Source of the DNA: Paenibacillus cookii | GTDB lineage: Bacteria > Bacillota > Bacilli > Paenibacillales > Paenibacillaceae | NCBI RefSeq assembly: GCF_018333375.1 | Contig: NZ_BORW01000008.1 | Location: 62,001 to 126,000 of the forward strand | Reading direction: 5' to 3' | DNA length: 64,000 bases | Shown here: piece after piece, positions 26,528-35,964 of the stretch | Layout of the letters: every line of letters starts with the position of its first letter | Numbering within the stretch: the first letter of the stretch is position 1 | Notes under the pieces: model-generated | Databases searched by the model: none | What the model was told of the DNA's origin: nothing | The model's input: the letters and a program-made list of their open reading frames with translations, nothing else | Position numbers and translations under genes: made by a program

Positions 26528-26570
26528 AGGTACACTGGGACGTGCAAACCAATAAAAGGAGTGTTGAACC

Positions 26571-27284
26571 ATGAAGATGCAAAACATACTTAAAAAGACG
26601 GCCTTGTCGGCCGCCATGTTGTCCGCTGTTGCCGCGCCGGCGATCACCCATGCCGACAGCGCGCCAAAGCCCGAGGCACCGGCCGCAAAAATCCAGGCCA
26701 CGGCGGCCGTGGTCGGCGAAAACGGCAAGCCGCAAAACATCGTCATTTCCAGATTGACCGACCCGCTTGAGCTTGCGAAACAATACGCGCCCGAAACGGT
26801 GGAGGACTGGCGGAAAACGCTTGCGCAATTCGGAAAAACGGCGCTTCCGGTCAGCGACAAGGATATCCGCATCGACAAGCTGTCCGTGGCGGTGAAAGTC
26901 GCCGAAGCCGAAGCCAAATCCGGCGATGCCGAGCCGTCCGCCCCGTTAGCGAAGGCGGTTCCTGCGGTGAAAATGATCAAAGTCATCGAAAAGGAAGCCG
27001 AGGGCGGAAAGGTTACCTTTGAAACAGTCATTCCCGCAATCCAGTTGGACGCATCGTCCAAAGATCCGAAGCCGGTTGCGGAGGATCAGGCGGAACGCGG
27101 GGCCCTTACGGTTACGATGATGGCCGCGGAAGCGAAGGAAGCGGACGCCGCTTTCCCGAAAGCATGGGCTGCGCTGGCCAAGGCTGAGGAATCCAAAGAT
27201 GCGGATGCCATCCGGGCTGCGCTGGCCGACCTGCTGCAGCAGTTCAAGCAGGCCATCGCGGAGCAGGAAGCGGCGGCGAAATAA
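26571..27284 (+). CDS. Secreted Ala/Lys/Glu-rich protein of unknown function
   Basis: 237 residues. The signal peptide is KKTALSAAMLSAVAAPAITHADS. The mature protein is rich in Ala, Lys, Glu and Pro, has no cysteine, and is probably largely helical toward the end (EEDADAIRAAL-like heptads, DLLQQFKQAIAEQEAAAK). I recognise no family. Ribosome site GGAG nine bases before ATG. It is divergent from a two-component system and probably regulated by it, perhaps as an envelope-stress or signal protein. Confidence 0.75.
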   Translation: MKMQNILKKTALSAAMLSAVAAPAITHADSAPKPEAPAAKIQATAAVVGENGKPQNIVISRLTDPLELAKQYAPETVEDWRKTLAQFGKTALPVSDKDIRIDKLSVAVKVAEAEAKSGDAEPSAPLAKAVPAVKMIKVIEKEAEGGKVTFETVIPAIQLDASSKDPKPVAEDQAERGALTVTMMAAEAKEADAAFPKAWAALAKAEESKDADAIRAALADLLQQFKQAIAEQEAAAK

Positions 27285-27354
27285 GGATCGGGAAAATCCT
27301 CTCTTCAACAACTCGGATAGATAAAACATGCTGTAACATACTCAAGGAGATCGT

Positions 27355-27397
27355 AAAAAACCCCTGGCTTTGCCTTCACGGCGAAGCAGGGGTTTTT
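27355..27397. terminator. Bidirectional terminator
   Basis: AAAAAACCCCTG and CAGGGGTTTTT with GCTT/AAGC-type inner pairing form a strong stem between the convergent secreted-protein gene and sensor kinase gene. Confidence 0.85.
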
Positions 27398-27462
27398 GCG
27401 CGGAATGCGCCTACAATGTTGCCATCCGGGCGCAGACATTCGAAACGGCATGGCTTTGGGCG

Positions 27463-28881
27463 TCAGTTCACGCGGCTGTCGATCTTCGGCAGCGTTAAAG
27501 CAAACCGAGTCCGGTTCCCGCCCGTATCCAGCGCGAGACTGCCGCCGTGCTTCGCTGCCACATGCTTTGCAATCGTCAGCCCCAAGCCCGTTCCGCCGTC
27601 GCTTTTCCTCGCGGCGTCGCCGCGGACGAACGCGTCGAATACGCTGTCCCGCAATGCGTCCGGAATGCCGATGCCATTGTCGGACACTTCGATGCGCACT
27701 GTCTTGTGCCCGTCGAGGAGTAACAGCTGCACATGCGTTCCCGGCGGATTGTATTTCAGCGCGTTGGCGAGCAGGTTAGAGACGGCTCGGTACAGCAGCT
27801 TATCGTTAAAAGGCACGATCACCTCCCCCGGCGGAATATCGCACTCGAAGAGCAACTGCTTCTCTTCGAACGGATCGTAATAGTCCACCGCCATCTCGCG
27901 AAGAAATTCCGCCAGATCGAGCGCTTCCTTGATGACCGGGTAGTCCGGACTTTCCAGCTTGAAAAGCTCGAACATATCTTCAAGGAGTTCGGCCACAAGC
28001 TCCGCCTTGTCGTGGATCCGGCGGATCGTCCGAAGCTTTTTCGCCTCATCCTCGACCATGCCGAGCTGAAGGGCCTCGGCGTAGCCTTGGATTGCCGTGA
28101 TCGGCGTTTTCAAATCATGCGAAATATGCATGAGCATCTGCTGCCTGCTTTCCTCCAGCAGGCGTTTATCCGACTCGGTTTGTTCCAGCTTTTCGGCCAT
28201 CGCGTTAAAGCTTTCCTGAATCTGCACCAGCTCAAAGCTTGCCTTAAATCGGAGCCTTTTGTGGTACAGCCCGCCTGCCACGCTCCGTATGCCCGCCGCG
28301 ATGGCGCTTAACGGATTCGTCAGCCGGACAGCGGTCAACCGGCTATATACCAAAACGTTAAACCCGAACAGGACCAGGAACAGGAGTCCTGCCTCCGCCG
28401 AAGCCTTCCAGAAAATCGCCTGGTTCTCCGTTGTTTCCACGAGAGGGGCCATCTCTATTTTTACGTTGTTTTTCGGCAGCCTGACCAAAGCGTAACGAAG
28501 TTGTCCGTCATCGTTGCGGAACGGGGCAATCGACGTATAATACGGATTTTGCTTTTCGTCGTGAAATAATCGGTTTAGTTTCTCTTCCGTGTAGGAAGAG
28601 GGTACGCCTGCTCTGCTGCCTTTGATTTCGATCACGCGCAGCCCTTCGTCGAGAATCTCCACCCAACCATGGAGCGCTAAAACAGCCTCTAACGGCATAT
28701 CATCCGTATGGGGCCGAACGATTTCTCCGGCTTGCAGCGGAGATGCCCCTTGCGAAGGCATCCGCTCGCTCGTACGCTCGACGAAAAAAAGCAGAACCAG
28801 CAAAACGCTGGCCCCAACCGTCAGCGAAAAGAAAATGTAGTTCCGGAGCAGCATCCCGGACAACGTCGATTTACCTCGCAT
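27463..28881 (-). CDS. Sensor histidine kinase
   Basis: About 472 residues from ATG 28881 (GGGAGG upstream). Helix at about 13-35, extracytoplasmic part of about 130 residues, second helix near 170-190 (GLLFLVLFGFNVLVYS), HAMP, His255 in MHISHDLKTPITAIQGY, and an ATPase domain with NALKYNPPGTHV, DNGIGIP and GTGLGLTIAKHVAAKHGG. Its start overlaps the end of the response regulator gene by 11 bp. The architecture is like VanS-type kinases, but no resistance genes are nearby. Confidence 0.93.
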   Translation of the reverse strand: MRGKSTLSGMLLRNYIFFSLTVGASVLLVLLFFVERTSERMPSQGASPLQAGEIVRPHTDDMPLEAVLALHGWVEILDEGLRVIEIKGSRAGVPSSYTEEKLNRLFHDEKQNPYYTSIAPFRNDDGQLRYALVRLPKNNVKIEMAPLVETTENQAIFWKASAEAGLLFLVLFGFNVLVYSRLTAVRLTNPLSAIAAGIRSVAGGLYHKRLRFKASFELVQIQESFNAMAEKLEQTESDKRLLEESRQQMLMHISHDLKTPITAIQGYAEALQLGMVEDEAKKLRTIRRIHDKAELVAELLEDMFELFKLESPDYPVIKEALDLAEFLREMAVDYYDPFEEKQLLFECDIPPGEVIVPFNDKLLYRAVSNLLANALKYNPPGTHVQLLLLDGHKTVRIEVSDNGIGIPDALRDSVFDAFVRGDAARKSDGGTGLGLTIAKHVAAKHGGSLALDTGGNRTRFALTLPKIDSRVN

Positions 28882-29602
28882 GGAGCTCCTCCCGTTTAGC
28901 AAACCGGTACCCGAGTCCCCGAACCGTTTTCAGATAAAAGGGCTCGCGCGGGGAGTCCTCGATCTTTTCGCGGAGCCTGCTGATCTGGACCATGATCGTA
29001 TTGTCGTCGGCGATATACGGGTCTTCCCATACGTTTTCGAAAATTTGTTTTTTCGTATAGATTCGGCCCGGCCTGCCCATAAACAGCTTCAACAGCTTAT
29101 ATTCGATGGCGCTGAGCGCAACCGGCTCGCCTCGTTTGTACAGCATGCACGCCTCATGATCCAATACCAGCTCGCCGAACCGCGTTTCGGCCGGCTCGTC
29201 CTCGGCCGGCGCGGGAGCCGGAGCCGAATCGTTAAATTCATACGTTCTCCGCAGCTGCGCCTGAATGCGCGCCACAACCTCCAGCGGGCTGAACGGTTTC
29301 GTAATAAAATCGTCGGCGCCGAGACTGAGCCCCGCAATTTTATCCGTGTCCTCGCTTTTGGCCGACAACACGATCACCGGCAGTTTGGAATGCCGGCGTA
29401 TCCATTGCAGCAGCTGGTAGCCGTCAAGGTGCGGCATCATGATATCGACCACGGCCAAATCGACCGCGGCCCGCGAGAACAGTTCCATCGCTTCGTGTCC
29501 GTCTTTGGCTTCGAGAACGTCAAAATGTTTTTCAAGAAAAATCTTTAACATATCCGCAATATCCGGATCGTCGTCGACAAGCAAAATCGTCTTGCGCACC
29601 AT
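28871..29602 (-). CDS. OmpR/PhoB-family response regulator
   Basis: About 243 residues from ATG 29602, preferred over the longer frame because GGGAGGT precedes it and the receiver fold begins there (KTILLVDDDPDIADML). The phospho-acceptor is in LAVVDIMMPHLDGYQLL and the Lys in DDFITKPFSPLEVV. The winged-helix domain ends with SRLREKIEDSPREPFYLKTVRGLGYRF. It is co-transcribed with the kinase gene and divergent from a membrane hydrolase gene. Confidence 0.94.
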   Translation of the reverse strand: MVRKTILLVDDDPDIADMLKIFLEKHFDVLEAKDGHEAMELFSRAAVDLAVVDIMMPHLDGYQLLQWIRRHSKLPVIVLSAKSEDTDKIAGLSLGADDFITKPFSPLEVVARIQAQLRRTYEFNDSAPAPAPAEDEPAETRFGELVLDHEACMLYKRGEPVALSAIEYKLLKLFMGRPGRIYTKKQIFENVWEDPYIADDNTIMVQISRLREKIEDSPREPFYLKTVRGLGYRFAKREELHAR

Positions 29603-29763
29603 CCCACCTCCCTGTACCCGTACTGTTCGAAGCCTGTCAGCCGAATTCCTGCGTTGTAAGGTTATTTTAAGAAAAGGGAAAGCCGTCGGAAAGAAACGGT
29701 GCTTACAATTAGGCCATGCCAAACGTTTTGGCCATCGAATTGATGAGGAAGAGAGGTTGTTAT

Positions 29764-32040
29764 ATGGCGAATACGGAGCTTGAATCCACTAAACGGACGG
29801 TGAAAGGGTTGGCGTGGTTTGCCCAAATCATGACCCGGAACAAGCGTTTTGCGCCGCTTGCCCCGGGCTGGAAAGGAGCGATGATACTACTGGCCGCCCT
29901 TGTTTGCCCGATTTTTTTCATGCAGGGGTATTTTCTCATCGGGGAGCGTGGTTTGGGCGATTACTTGACCGGCGTCGTCTTGTTTATGCTCGCGGTCGCC
30001 CTTATTACCGGTGTGCTGGCAGGGCTGCTGCACTGGGCGAAGCGGATGCCGACACGTTATGTTTGGCTCGCACTGGCTTCATTCTGCCTGTTGATTGTCA
30101 GCTTCATCGGCCCGGTGCAGCTCATGTTGGCCACGGCTTTGTCGATGGTTGCCGCCTTCTCCTTGTTGGGAGCGATTCTGTTTCGATGGGTCACGGGAGC
30201 TTACCGTAAAGCCAAAACGATCGCGAAAGTGACGGCCGTATCCGCTGCGCTCGCCGCGATCGCTTTCATCGCCGTCGGCGGATGCTGGCTGGCAAGCGGC
30301 GGGAACGCGGAGTTGGCAAAACCGTACCGGCTGAAAACGATGAAACCGGCGGACCGTTACCCAGCAGCGATGGAAAATCCGGCGAAACCCGGCCCTTTTG
30401 CCGTCAAAACATTGACATACGGCAGCGCAAACAGCTATCGGAAGGAATTCAACGCAAAGGATTCGCTCGTAACCCGGCAGGTGGACGGTTCGGCCTTCGT
30501 GAAAAATTGGTCTTCGATCCGAACGCATACGTTCGGGTTCGGGCCGGAGGCGATGCCTCTGAACGGGCATGTCTGGTATCCCGACGGCGCCGGGCCATTC
30601 CCCTTGGTCGTGATCGCGCATGGCAATCATGTGGCGACCGAGTATTCGGATGTCGGATACGCATATCTTGGGAATCTGCTGGCAAGCCGCGGATTCATCG
30701 CCGTGTCGATCGACGAAAACTTCCTGAACACGTCCCCGTACGACGACTTGTTTATGCTGAATGTGCTGGAGAAAGAAAATCCGGCCCGGGGCTGGCTTAT
30801 GCTGCAGCATTTGAAGGTATGGGACGGATGGAATAAAGCGAAGGGCAACCCGTTTTACGGCAAGGCGGACATGAGCCGGATCGCATTGATCGGCCATTCC
30901 CGGGGCGGAGAGGCAGTATCGGTCGCTGCGGCTTATAACAGGCTGTCCGCCTATCCGGAGAATGCCAACATCAAGTTCAGCTACAACTTCGGCATACGTT
31001 CGGTCGTATCGATTGCGGGCACGGACGGGCAATACAAGCCTGCGGGGCAACCGACTGTCCTGAAAGACGTCAATTACCTGGCTTTGCAGGGCTCGCATGA
31101 CATGGATGTCAGCTCGTTCGACGGGGCGAGCCAGTTCAGCCGGATTCGCTACACGGGAAGCGGCGATTATTTCAAATCGTCGGTTTACATGCACGGAGCA
31201 AATCATGGGCAATTCAACACGGTATGGGGGCGGACCGATGGCGCGGGACTCGGCAACAAACTGTACAATATCGCGCAGCTTATCCCCCAGGAGGAACAGC
31301 TTCAGGCAGCCAAAGTGCTGATTTCCTCGTTCCTTGAGGCGACGTTGCATGAAAAGAAAGAATACGGCGCCGTCTTTCGGGATCTTGGCCATGCCCGGGA
31401 ATGGCTGCCCGATACGATGTATATCAGTAATTACTGGGATTCGAAAACGGCCCTTGTCGCAAGTTTCGACGAAGACGCCGATCCCGGCACGACGACGCTG
31501 CATGGCGGACGGCTGGTTGGCGAGGGATTGAAGGAATGGAAGGAGGAGAAGGTCGAGATGAAGTTTGCCCCCGCGGAGTACGGTGCCGTAAGTCTTAGCT
31601 GGGAACGTGCGCCGGGCGCCAGACTCCCCTCCTACACAGTCGTTCTGCCTGGCGGCGAGTCCGGCATCCGGCCGAACGGCGCCATCGTCTTTTCGATGGC
31701 GGACCGGGATGACAAGAAAAAAGCTTCCGGCAAAAACGAGCTTGTCGATTTAACCATCAGGGTCGAGGACAAAAACGGCAGCCGGGCGGAATTGCCGCTG
31801 AGCAGCGCCGGCAGCCTGCTGCCGATGTTCGAAGGCAAAATCGTAAAGTGGCCGTTTGCTTCCGCTCTGCCGATCAAAGAGCCCGTGTTTCAAAACTTCG
31901 CCTTCCGGCTGGCCGATTTCAAGAAAATCAATCCAAGTTTTCAGCCGGAGCAACTGCAAAAAATCGTCTTTGCGTTCGATAAGACGGATCAAGGGACGGT
32001 GCTGATCCGGGATATCGGTATCCGGAGCGGCTCCGAATGA
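29764..32040 (+). CDS. Membrane-anchored alpha/beta hydrolase
   Basis: About 758 residues from ATG 29764 (AGAGAGG upstream). The first 190 residues contain about five membrane helices. The remainder is outside or peripheral and begins with a hydrolase fold: VVIAHGNHVATEY, nucleophile Ser379 in LIGHSRGGEAVSVAAAYN, a likely histidine in GANHGQFNTVWG, and a C-terminal beta-rich region of about 230 residues. The fold resembles chlorophyllase/platelet-activating-factor hydrolase-like enzymes; the substrate is unknown. It faces the preceding two-component system, which may control it. Confidence 0.75.
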   Translation: MANTELESTKRTVKGLAWFAQIMTRNKRFAPLAPGWKGAMILLAALVCPIFFMQGYFLIGERGLGDYLTGVVLFMLAVALITGVLAGLLHWAKRMPTRYVWLALASFCLLIVSFIGPVQLMLATALSMVAAFSLLGAILFRWVTGAYRKAKTIAKVTAVSAALAAIAFIAVGGCWLASGGNAELAKPYRLKTMKPADRYPAAMENPAKPGPFAVKTLTYGSANSYRKEFNAKDSLVTRQVDGSAFVKNWSSIRTHTFGFGPEAMPLNGHVWYPDGAGPFPLVVIAHGNHVATEYSDVGYAYLGNLLASRGFIAVSIDENFLNTSPYDDLFMLNVLEKENPARGWLMLQHLKVWDGWNKAKGNPFYGKADMSRIALIGHSRGGEAVSVAAAYNRLSAYPENANIKFSYNFGIRSVVSIAGTDGQYKPAGQPTVLKDVNYLALQGSHDMDVSSFDGASQFSRIRYTGSGDYFKSSVYMHGANHGQFNTVWGRTDGAGLGNKLYNIAQLIPQEEQLQAAKVLISSFLEATLHEKKEYGAVFRDLGHAREWLPDTMYISNYWDSKTALVASFDEDADPGTTTLHGGRLVGEGLKEWKEEKVEMKFAPAEYGAVSLSWERAPGARLPSYTVVLPGGESGIRPNGAIVFSMADRDDKKKASGKNELVDLTIRVEDKNGSRAELPLSSAGSLLPMFEGKIVKWPFASALPIKEPVFQNFAFRLADFKKINPSFQPEQLQKIVFAFDKTDQGTVLIRDIGIRSGSE

Positions 32041-32285
32041 CGATACGCGAGTTTATTTATGCATGCGGCCTTAGCCGCAAGCGAAGTTTTACAGTAAACT
32101 AGTAGATAGCTATGTATCAACCGGCATTGGGCGTCGATGCGTAACGAATAGGAACCGTCGGCGGGTTGATCGATTTAGCGGAGAGAGATTGCGGGGACCA
32201 ACGCCAGGCTGGCGGAGCAAGGTTATAAAAAGACATGTCGGCCGTAAAACGACGATGGTGCACGCTATACCGGGGGGATGATCGT

Positions 32286-33383
32286 ATGAGCGGCGGTAAA
32301 ACATTGATGGAAGCATTCGAGCAGGCGGCCTATCCGCTGGGCGGCCACGGGCCGCGTGATGTTCAGGTGCTCCGGCAAGCTTTTGAAGAGGTTCCGAGCT
32401 CCATGAGCAGCGATATGTACGGCAAGGGGAATGTAATCGAGGATTTTCAGGATAAAATGGCGTCCTATCTCGGCAAGGAGGCTGCGGTATTTTTTCCGAG
32501 CGGGACGATGGCCCAGCAAATCGCGCTTCGCATCTGGTGCGACGAAAAAGGGCTCAAACGCGTGGCCTACCATCCGCTTTGCCATTTGGAAATCCACGAG
32601 CAGGACGGAATGAAGGAGCTGCATCATATTGAGGCGGTTCTGCTTGCGGACAAAGAACGGTTGATCACGCTGGACGACGTGCGGCAGATGGAAGGCGAGA
32701 TATCCTGTCTGCTCCTGGAGCTGCCGCAGCGCGAAATCGGCGGCCAGCTGCCGCCGTACGGGGAGCTTGAGGCGATCTCCGCCTATTGCCGGGAAAAAGG
32801 AATCCGGCTGCATTTGGACGGGGCGAGATTGTTCGAGATTACCCCTTACTACAATAAATCGGCTGCGGAAATTTGCGCGCTGTTCGACAGCGTGTACGTA
32901 TCCTTTTATAAAGGAATCGGCGGGATCGCGGGAGCGATTTTGGCGGGAGACGCCTCGTTTACGGAGCAATCGAAAATTTGGAAGAGACGCCACGGCGGCG
33001 ATCTGATCAGCCTGTATCCGTATATCGTCAGCTCGGAATACTATTTCGACCGGCGGATCGGCAGCATGGCGCGGTATTACGGGGAAGCCAAGGAGCTTGC
33101 GGCTCTGTTCAACGCCTGCGAAGGCGTGTCTACCCGGCCGGAAGTGCCGGTATCGAACATGTTCCATGTGCATTTCAGGCTCCCGGAGGAGAAGATCGCC
33201 CCGATCCTGGCAAATATCACCGAAACGACGGGCGTCGGGTTATCCTCCTGGCTGCGCGGAACGGAAGCGGGGTCGTGCTTTTTTGAGATCAGCATCGGGG
33301 ACCGGTATGCAAACGTGCCGAAGGAGAAAATCCAGGAGGCCTTCCGCTTGTTGGGAGAGCTGATGGAAGAAGCAGTGAATTAG
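32286..33383 (+). CDS. Threonine aldolase / beta-eliminating lyase family enzyme
   Basis: About 365 residues from ATG 32286, chosen for its GGGGGG ribosome site and the fold start (MEAFEQAAYPLGGHGPRDVQ). PLP enzyme of fold type I: AVFFPSGTMAQQIAL near the cofactor, RLHLDGARLFE with the conserved Asp, and a lysine in VSFYKGIGGIAGAIL as the Schiff-base site. Low-specificity threonine aldolases cut threonine-type amino acids to glycine plus aldehyde, but beta-eliminating activity is also possible. Usually a stand-alone gene, as here. Confidence 0.85.
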   Translation: MSGGKTLMEAFEQAAYPLGGHGPRDVQVLRQAFEEVPSSMSSDMYGKGNVIEDFQDKMASYLGKEAAVFFPSGTMAQQIALRIWCDEKGLKRVAYHPLCHLEIHEQDGMKELHHIEAVLLADKERLITLDDVRQMEGEISCLLLELPQREIGGQLPPYGELEAISAYCREKGIRLHLDGARLFEITPYYNKSAAEICALFDSVYVSFYKGIGGIAGAILAGDASFTEQSKIWKRRHGGDLISLYPYIVSSEYYFDRRIGSMARYYGEAKELAALFNACEGVSTRPEVPVSNMFHVHFRLPEEKIAPILANITETTGVGLSSWLRGTEAGSCFFEISIGDRYANVPKEKIQEAFRLLGELMEEAVN

Positions 33384-33398
33384 TTTAGCGTAAATTTT

Positions 33399-33432
33399 GG
33401 GCAGCCTTGGACAATGGCGACCGGGGCTGCTT
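33399..33432 (+). terminator. Probable terminator
   Basis: GCAGCC and GGCTGC pair over a 20-base loop with extra GG/CC pairing and are followed by TTGCTTTGTT. Confidence 0.55.
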
Positions 33433-33626
33433 GCTTTGTTCAGTAAAGAAAATAATCCCAAAATAAAATAAATTAGGTATATAGGAATAAATTATGTAAC
33501 TATTGTAGGTTTAATAGTGTTCTATTAAGTAGAAACAACAGTAGTATCGTTAAAAAATGGAGGTGAAAATTCTATAAAGCAGTATTGTTCGAATATAGGA
33601 AAAAGCCAATGAAGGAGATGAATACC

Positions 33627-35015
33627 ATGAAGAAAGGAATAGCGAGTTTTCTTCTTGCAGCAGTACTCATGATAACCTTAAGCTTTCCAGTACAGGCGCA
33701 AAGTATTGATGATGGAGAAGTTATTGCTAAGGGTGTAGCTTTGCCAATCCCTACCTTTAATCAGCTTTATGGCACACCTTCAAGTTCAGACAATGCAATT
33801 ACTAATTTAGATAAGAATGTAACCGCTAACATCCATGATATTCAGCTTCAAGATGCTAATCTTAGCTTTAAAGCTGAAATAAACTACAATAACCAAGTTA
33901 AAGAATTGGATGCTACCGGCAAACTTTTCAAAGGCTACAAGCAAGAAGATTCAATCAATAGCATAGTGGGGGATATTGAAGATAAAGGGAACCATTTTGG
34001 TATTCTTTTATTCGAAATCTATAACGACAAAGCCCCTGATAAAGTAATTACAAATGACAACTTGGCGGAAACGCCACATTTAAAACTTTACTTGACGGAC
34101 CAAGAAGATAATGTCATCCTTCTCGAAATGGAGCTACCTGAACAATTAGCGCATGTAACCGTCACAAACGACGAAGCAATCGATACAACAAAGGATTTCT
34201 TCTGGTTTATCAACGTTATTAAACCCTATGAGAAACGTAATATTCCTACAGATGATAAGATGAAGAAAATGCTGGGGGTAAATCCAACTGAGGTGTCACC
34301 TACGGCTGTGGGCTATTTTAGCGATTGGACCCACAGCACCACATATTATCAGTCATTTTATATTGGTTCCGACTTTGTACAAACGTATTCTTTGCCATAT
34401 GGTTCATGGAAGGCCTTGGATGTTACCAACCAGTCGACTTGGACAAACAGTTTTAAAATAGCTGAGCATACAACGGTTAATGGGGTAACAAACCGAAGTA
34501 TCGATAATCCGTTCAGATATCGGAATGTCAAACTGTCCACCGGTGTTGGAGCGAAGTCGACGATCGTTTTTGCAATGACTGATGGTAGATTAAGCAGTTA
34601 TGCAACAGGGTCATCGCTAACACTTAAAATTGCAGAAAAATTATGGTCTACTGCATTACCGGCTGCTCCATCAATAAGTGATATAAAGGGGTGGATCAAT
34701 GCGATCGTGGATGCAGGAACCGATAAAACCGTTACGCTAGGATCTTCCAACATAAAATTAAATTCAAACCCTACAGTTGTAGAGGGGGCGAATTCCAAAA
34801 ACTATGATATGTATCGATATACGGATATTAACGGTGCAAATACAGGTCATAATATGGTTCTTCAGACAACTGTACAGTATGACAGCACTACAGGAACTTC
34901 TGCAACGGCTAATGGTGTTATGAAAGTAAAGTGGGACGTATATTATGGGGCTACGGGTTCGCTATATGATTCAAGTAGTAAAGATATTTCTTTCACTTAT
35001 AGCGTGAAGCCTTAA
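33627..35015 (+). CDS. Secreted protein of unknown function, AT-rich
   Basis: 462 residues from ATG 33627 (AAGGAG eight bases upstream). The signal peptide is MKKGIASFLLAAVLMITLSF ending at PVQAQS. The mature protein is polar, rich in Asn, Thr, Ser, Asp and Tyr, and probably mostly beta sheet. I recognise no domain. Composition is clearly AT-richer than the genes around it, which suggests transfer or a distinct history. Flanked by terminators, so it is monocistronic. Confidence 0.75.
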   Translation: MKKGIASFLLAAVLMITLSFPVQAQSIDDGEVIAKGVALPIPTFNQLYGTPSSSDNAITNLDKNVTANIHDIQLQDANLSFKAEINYNNQVKELDATGKLFKGYKQEDSINSIVGDIEDKGNHFGILLFEIYNDKAPDKVITNDNLAETPHLKLYLTDQEDNVILLEMELPEQLAHVTVTNDEAIDTTKDFFWFINVIKPYEKRNIPTDDKMKKMLGVNPTEVSPTAVGYFSDWTHSTTYYQSFYIGSDFVQTYSLPYGSWKALDVTNQSTWTNSFKIAEHTTVNGVTNRSIDNPFRYRNVKLSTGVGAKSTIVFAMTDGRLSSYATGSSLTLKIAEKLWSTALPAAPSISDIKGWINAIVDAGTDKTVTLGSSNIKLNSNPTVVEGANSKNYDMYRYTDINGANTGHNMVLQTTVQYDSTTGTSATANGVMKVKWDVYYGATGSLYDSSSKDISFTYSVKP

Positions 35016-35029
35016 GGGGATAATAGATG

Positions 35030-35060
35030 AAAACGGCGGTGTATTATTGCCGCCGTTTTT
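35030..35060 (+). terminator. Terminator
   Basis: AAAACGGCGG and CCGCCGTTTTT pair over a short loop and are followed by GTTG. Confidence 0.85.
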
Positions 35061-35183
35061 GTTGATTCACGATGCAGCGACCTGTTGTATAGAATATTAA
35101 AACGGCTATGGTATTCAGATGGAAACTTCGTTATGTTTTGTATGTATAACAAGTGAACAAACCACCGATCCGAGGTGAATGAA

Positions 35184-35801
35184 ATGAAACTCACGTACCG
35201 GACGCTCCGACATTTTACTCCCCACTTCGTCATGTTGGCGGCGATCATCATCCTGTCCATTTTCTCCATCACGCAGTACAGGGCCAAGTTCATGTATGAA
35301 CAACATATTTCCGCCGGGTTGGAGAAGGATATGAAGCTGCTTGAGACGACGATTCGAAGCGATGACGCATTGTACCGAGAGATTTTAAAAAATGGAACGA
35401 TGACGAAGGAACAAGTCCATGCCCTTATGACGAACCATGAAAAAATAAACCATATTATTCTGGATTACCGGGAGTTCGCGGTCCGATTCAAATTCAGGCA
35501 TGAAGACTATACGTACGACAAAAGCTCATTAACCGCCATTCAAATTGCGCGTCTTTTTTATGATTGGAAGCTTGAAAATGATTCGCTCGGTTCAGCAAAT
35601 AAACCGATCATCGAGCAGCTGCAAGCGCTGAATGCGGTATGGCTTTCCGCGGCTCCCTCCGAGGAAACGTCATTTCGTCTTTCAGATCCATCTTGGCTGT
35701 CGATGCTCGACCGGATCGAAACGGGGACACTTGATTTTCTTAAGCAGCATAATCTGAATACATTGGAAGACATTTGGCTTCACCGCACGGAAGTTCATTA
35801 A
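35184..35801 (+). CDS. Single-pass membrane protein of unknown function
   Basis: About 205 residues. ATG 35184 is favoured over GTG 35175 because GAGGTG lies just before it. A short basic N-terminus (KLTYRTLRHFTPH) leads into one membrane helix (FVMLAAIIILSIFSITQY), then a mostly helical extracytoplasmic part of about 165 residues without cysteine. I recognise no family. It ends at a terminator and is transcribed alone. Confidence 0.7.
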   Translation: MKLTYRTLRHFTPHFVMLAAIIILSIFSITQYRAKFMYEQHISAGLEKDMKLLETTIRSDDALYREILKNGTMTKEQVHALMTNHEKINHIILDYREFAVRFKFRHEDYTYDKSSLTAIQIARLFYDWKLENDSLGSANKPIIEQLQALNAVWLSAAPSEETSFRLSDPSWLSMLDRIETGTLDFLKQHNLNTLEDIWLHRTEVH

Positions 35802-35803
35802 TA

Positions 35804-35830
35804 AAGCCCCGTCCTTCGGACGCGGGTTTC
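35804..35830 (+). terminator. Terminator
   Basis: CCC-C-GTCC and GGAC-GC-GGG pair over a short loop with TTTCT after the stem. Confidence 0.6.
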
Positions 35831-35856
35831 TATGGTTTATCCACGGCGGCATCCTT

Positions 35857-35870
35857 TGAAAGCGTTTACA
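35857..35870. promoter_or_regulatory. cre site (CcpA operator)
   Basis: TGAAAGCGTTTACA matches the catabolite-responsive element consensus TGWAANCGNTNWCA at every fixed position. It lies about 100 bp upstream of the truncated sugar-permease gene, so the ancestral operon was probably under carbon catabolite repression. Confidence 0.65.
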
Positions 35871-35964
35871 GTTTATCGAATGTCAAGTAATATATCAAAC
35901 AAATGCCGGAATATTCCATGATGTTATCCGATGAAAATTAAAACGCTTAAAGCGGGGTGACCAT

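Noticed and set aside
32041..32285. Possible riboswitch or T-box before the threonine-aldolase-like gene
   Set aside because: Stems can be drawn but no T-box sequence or glycine-riboswitch core was found.
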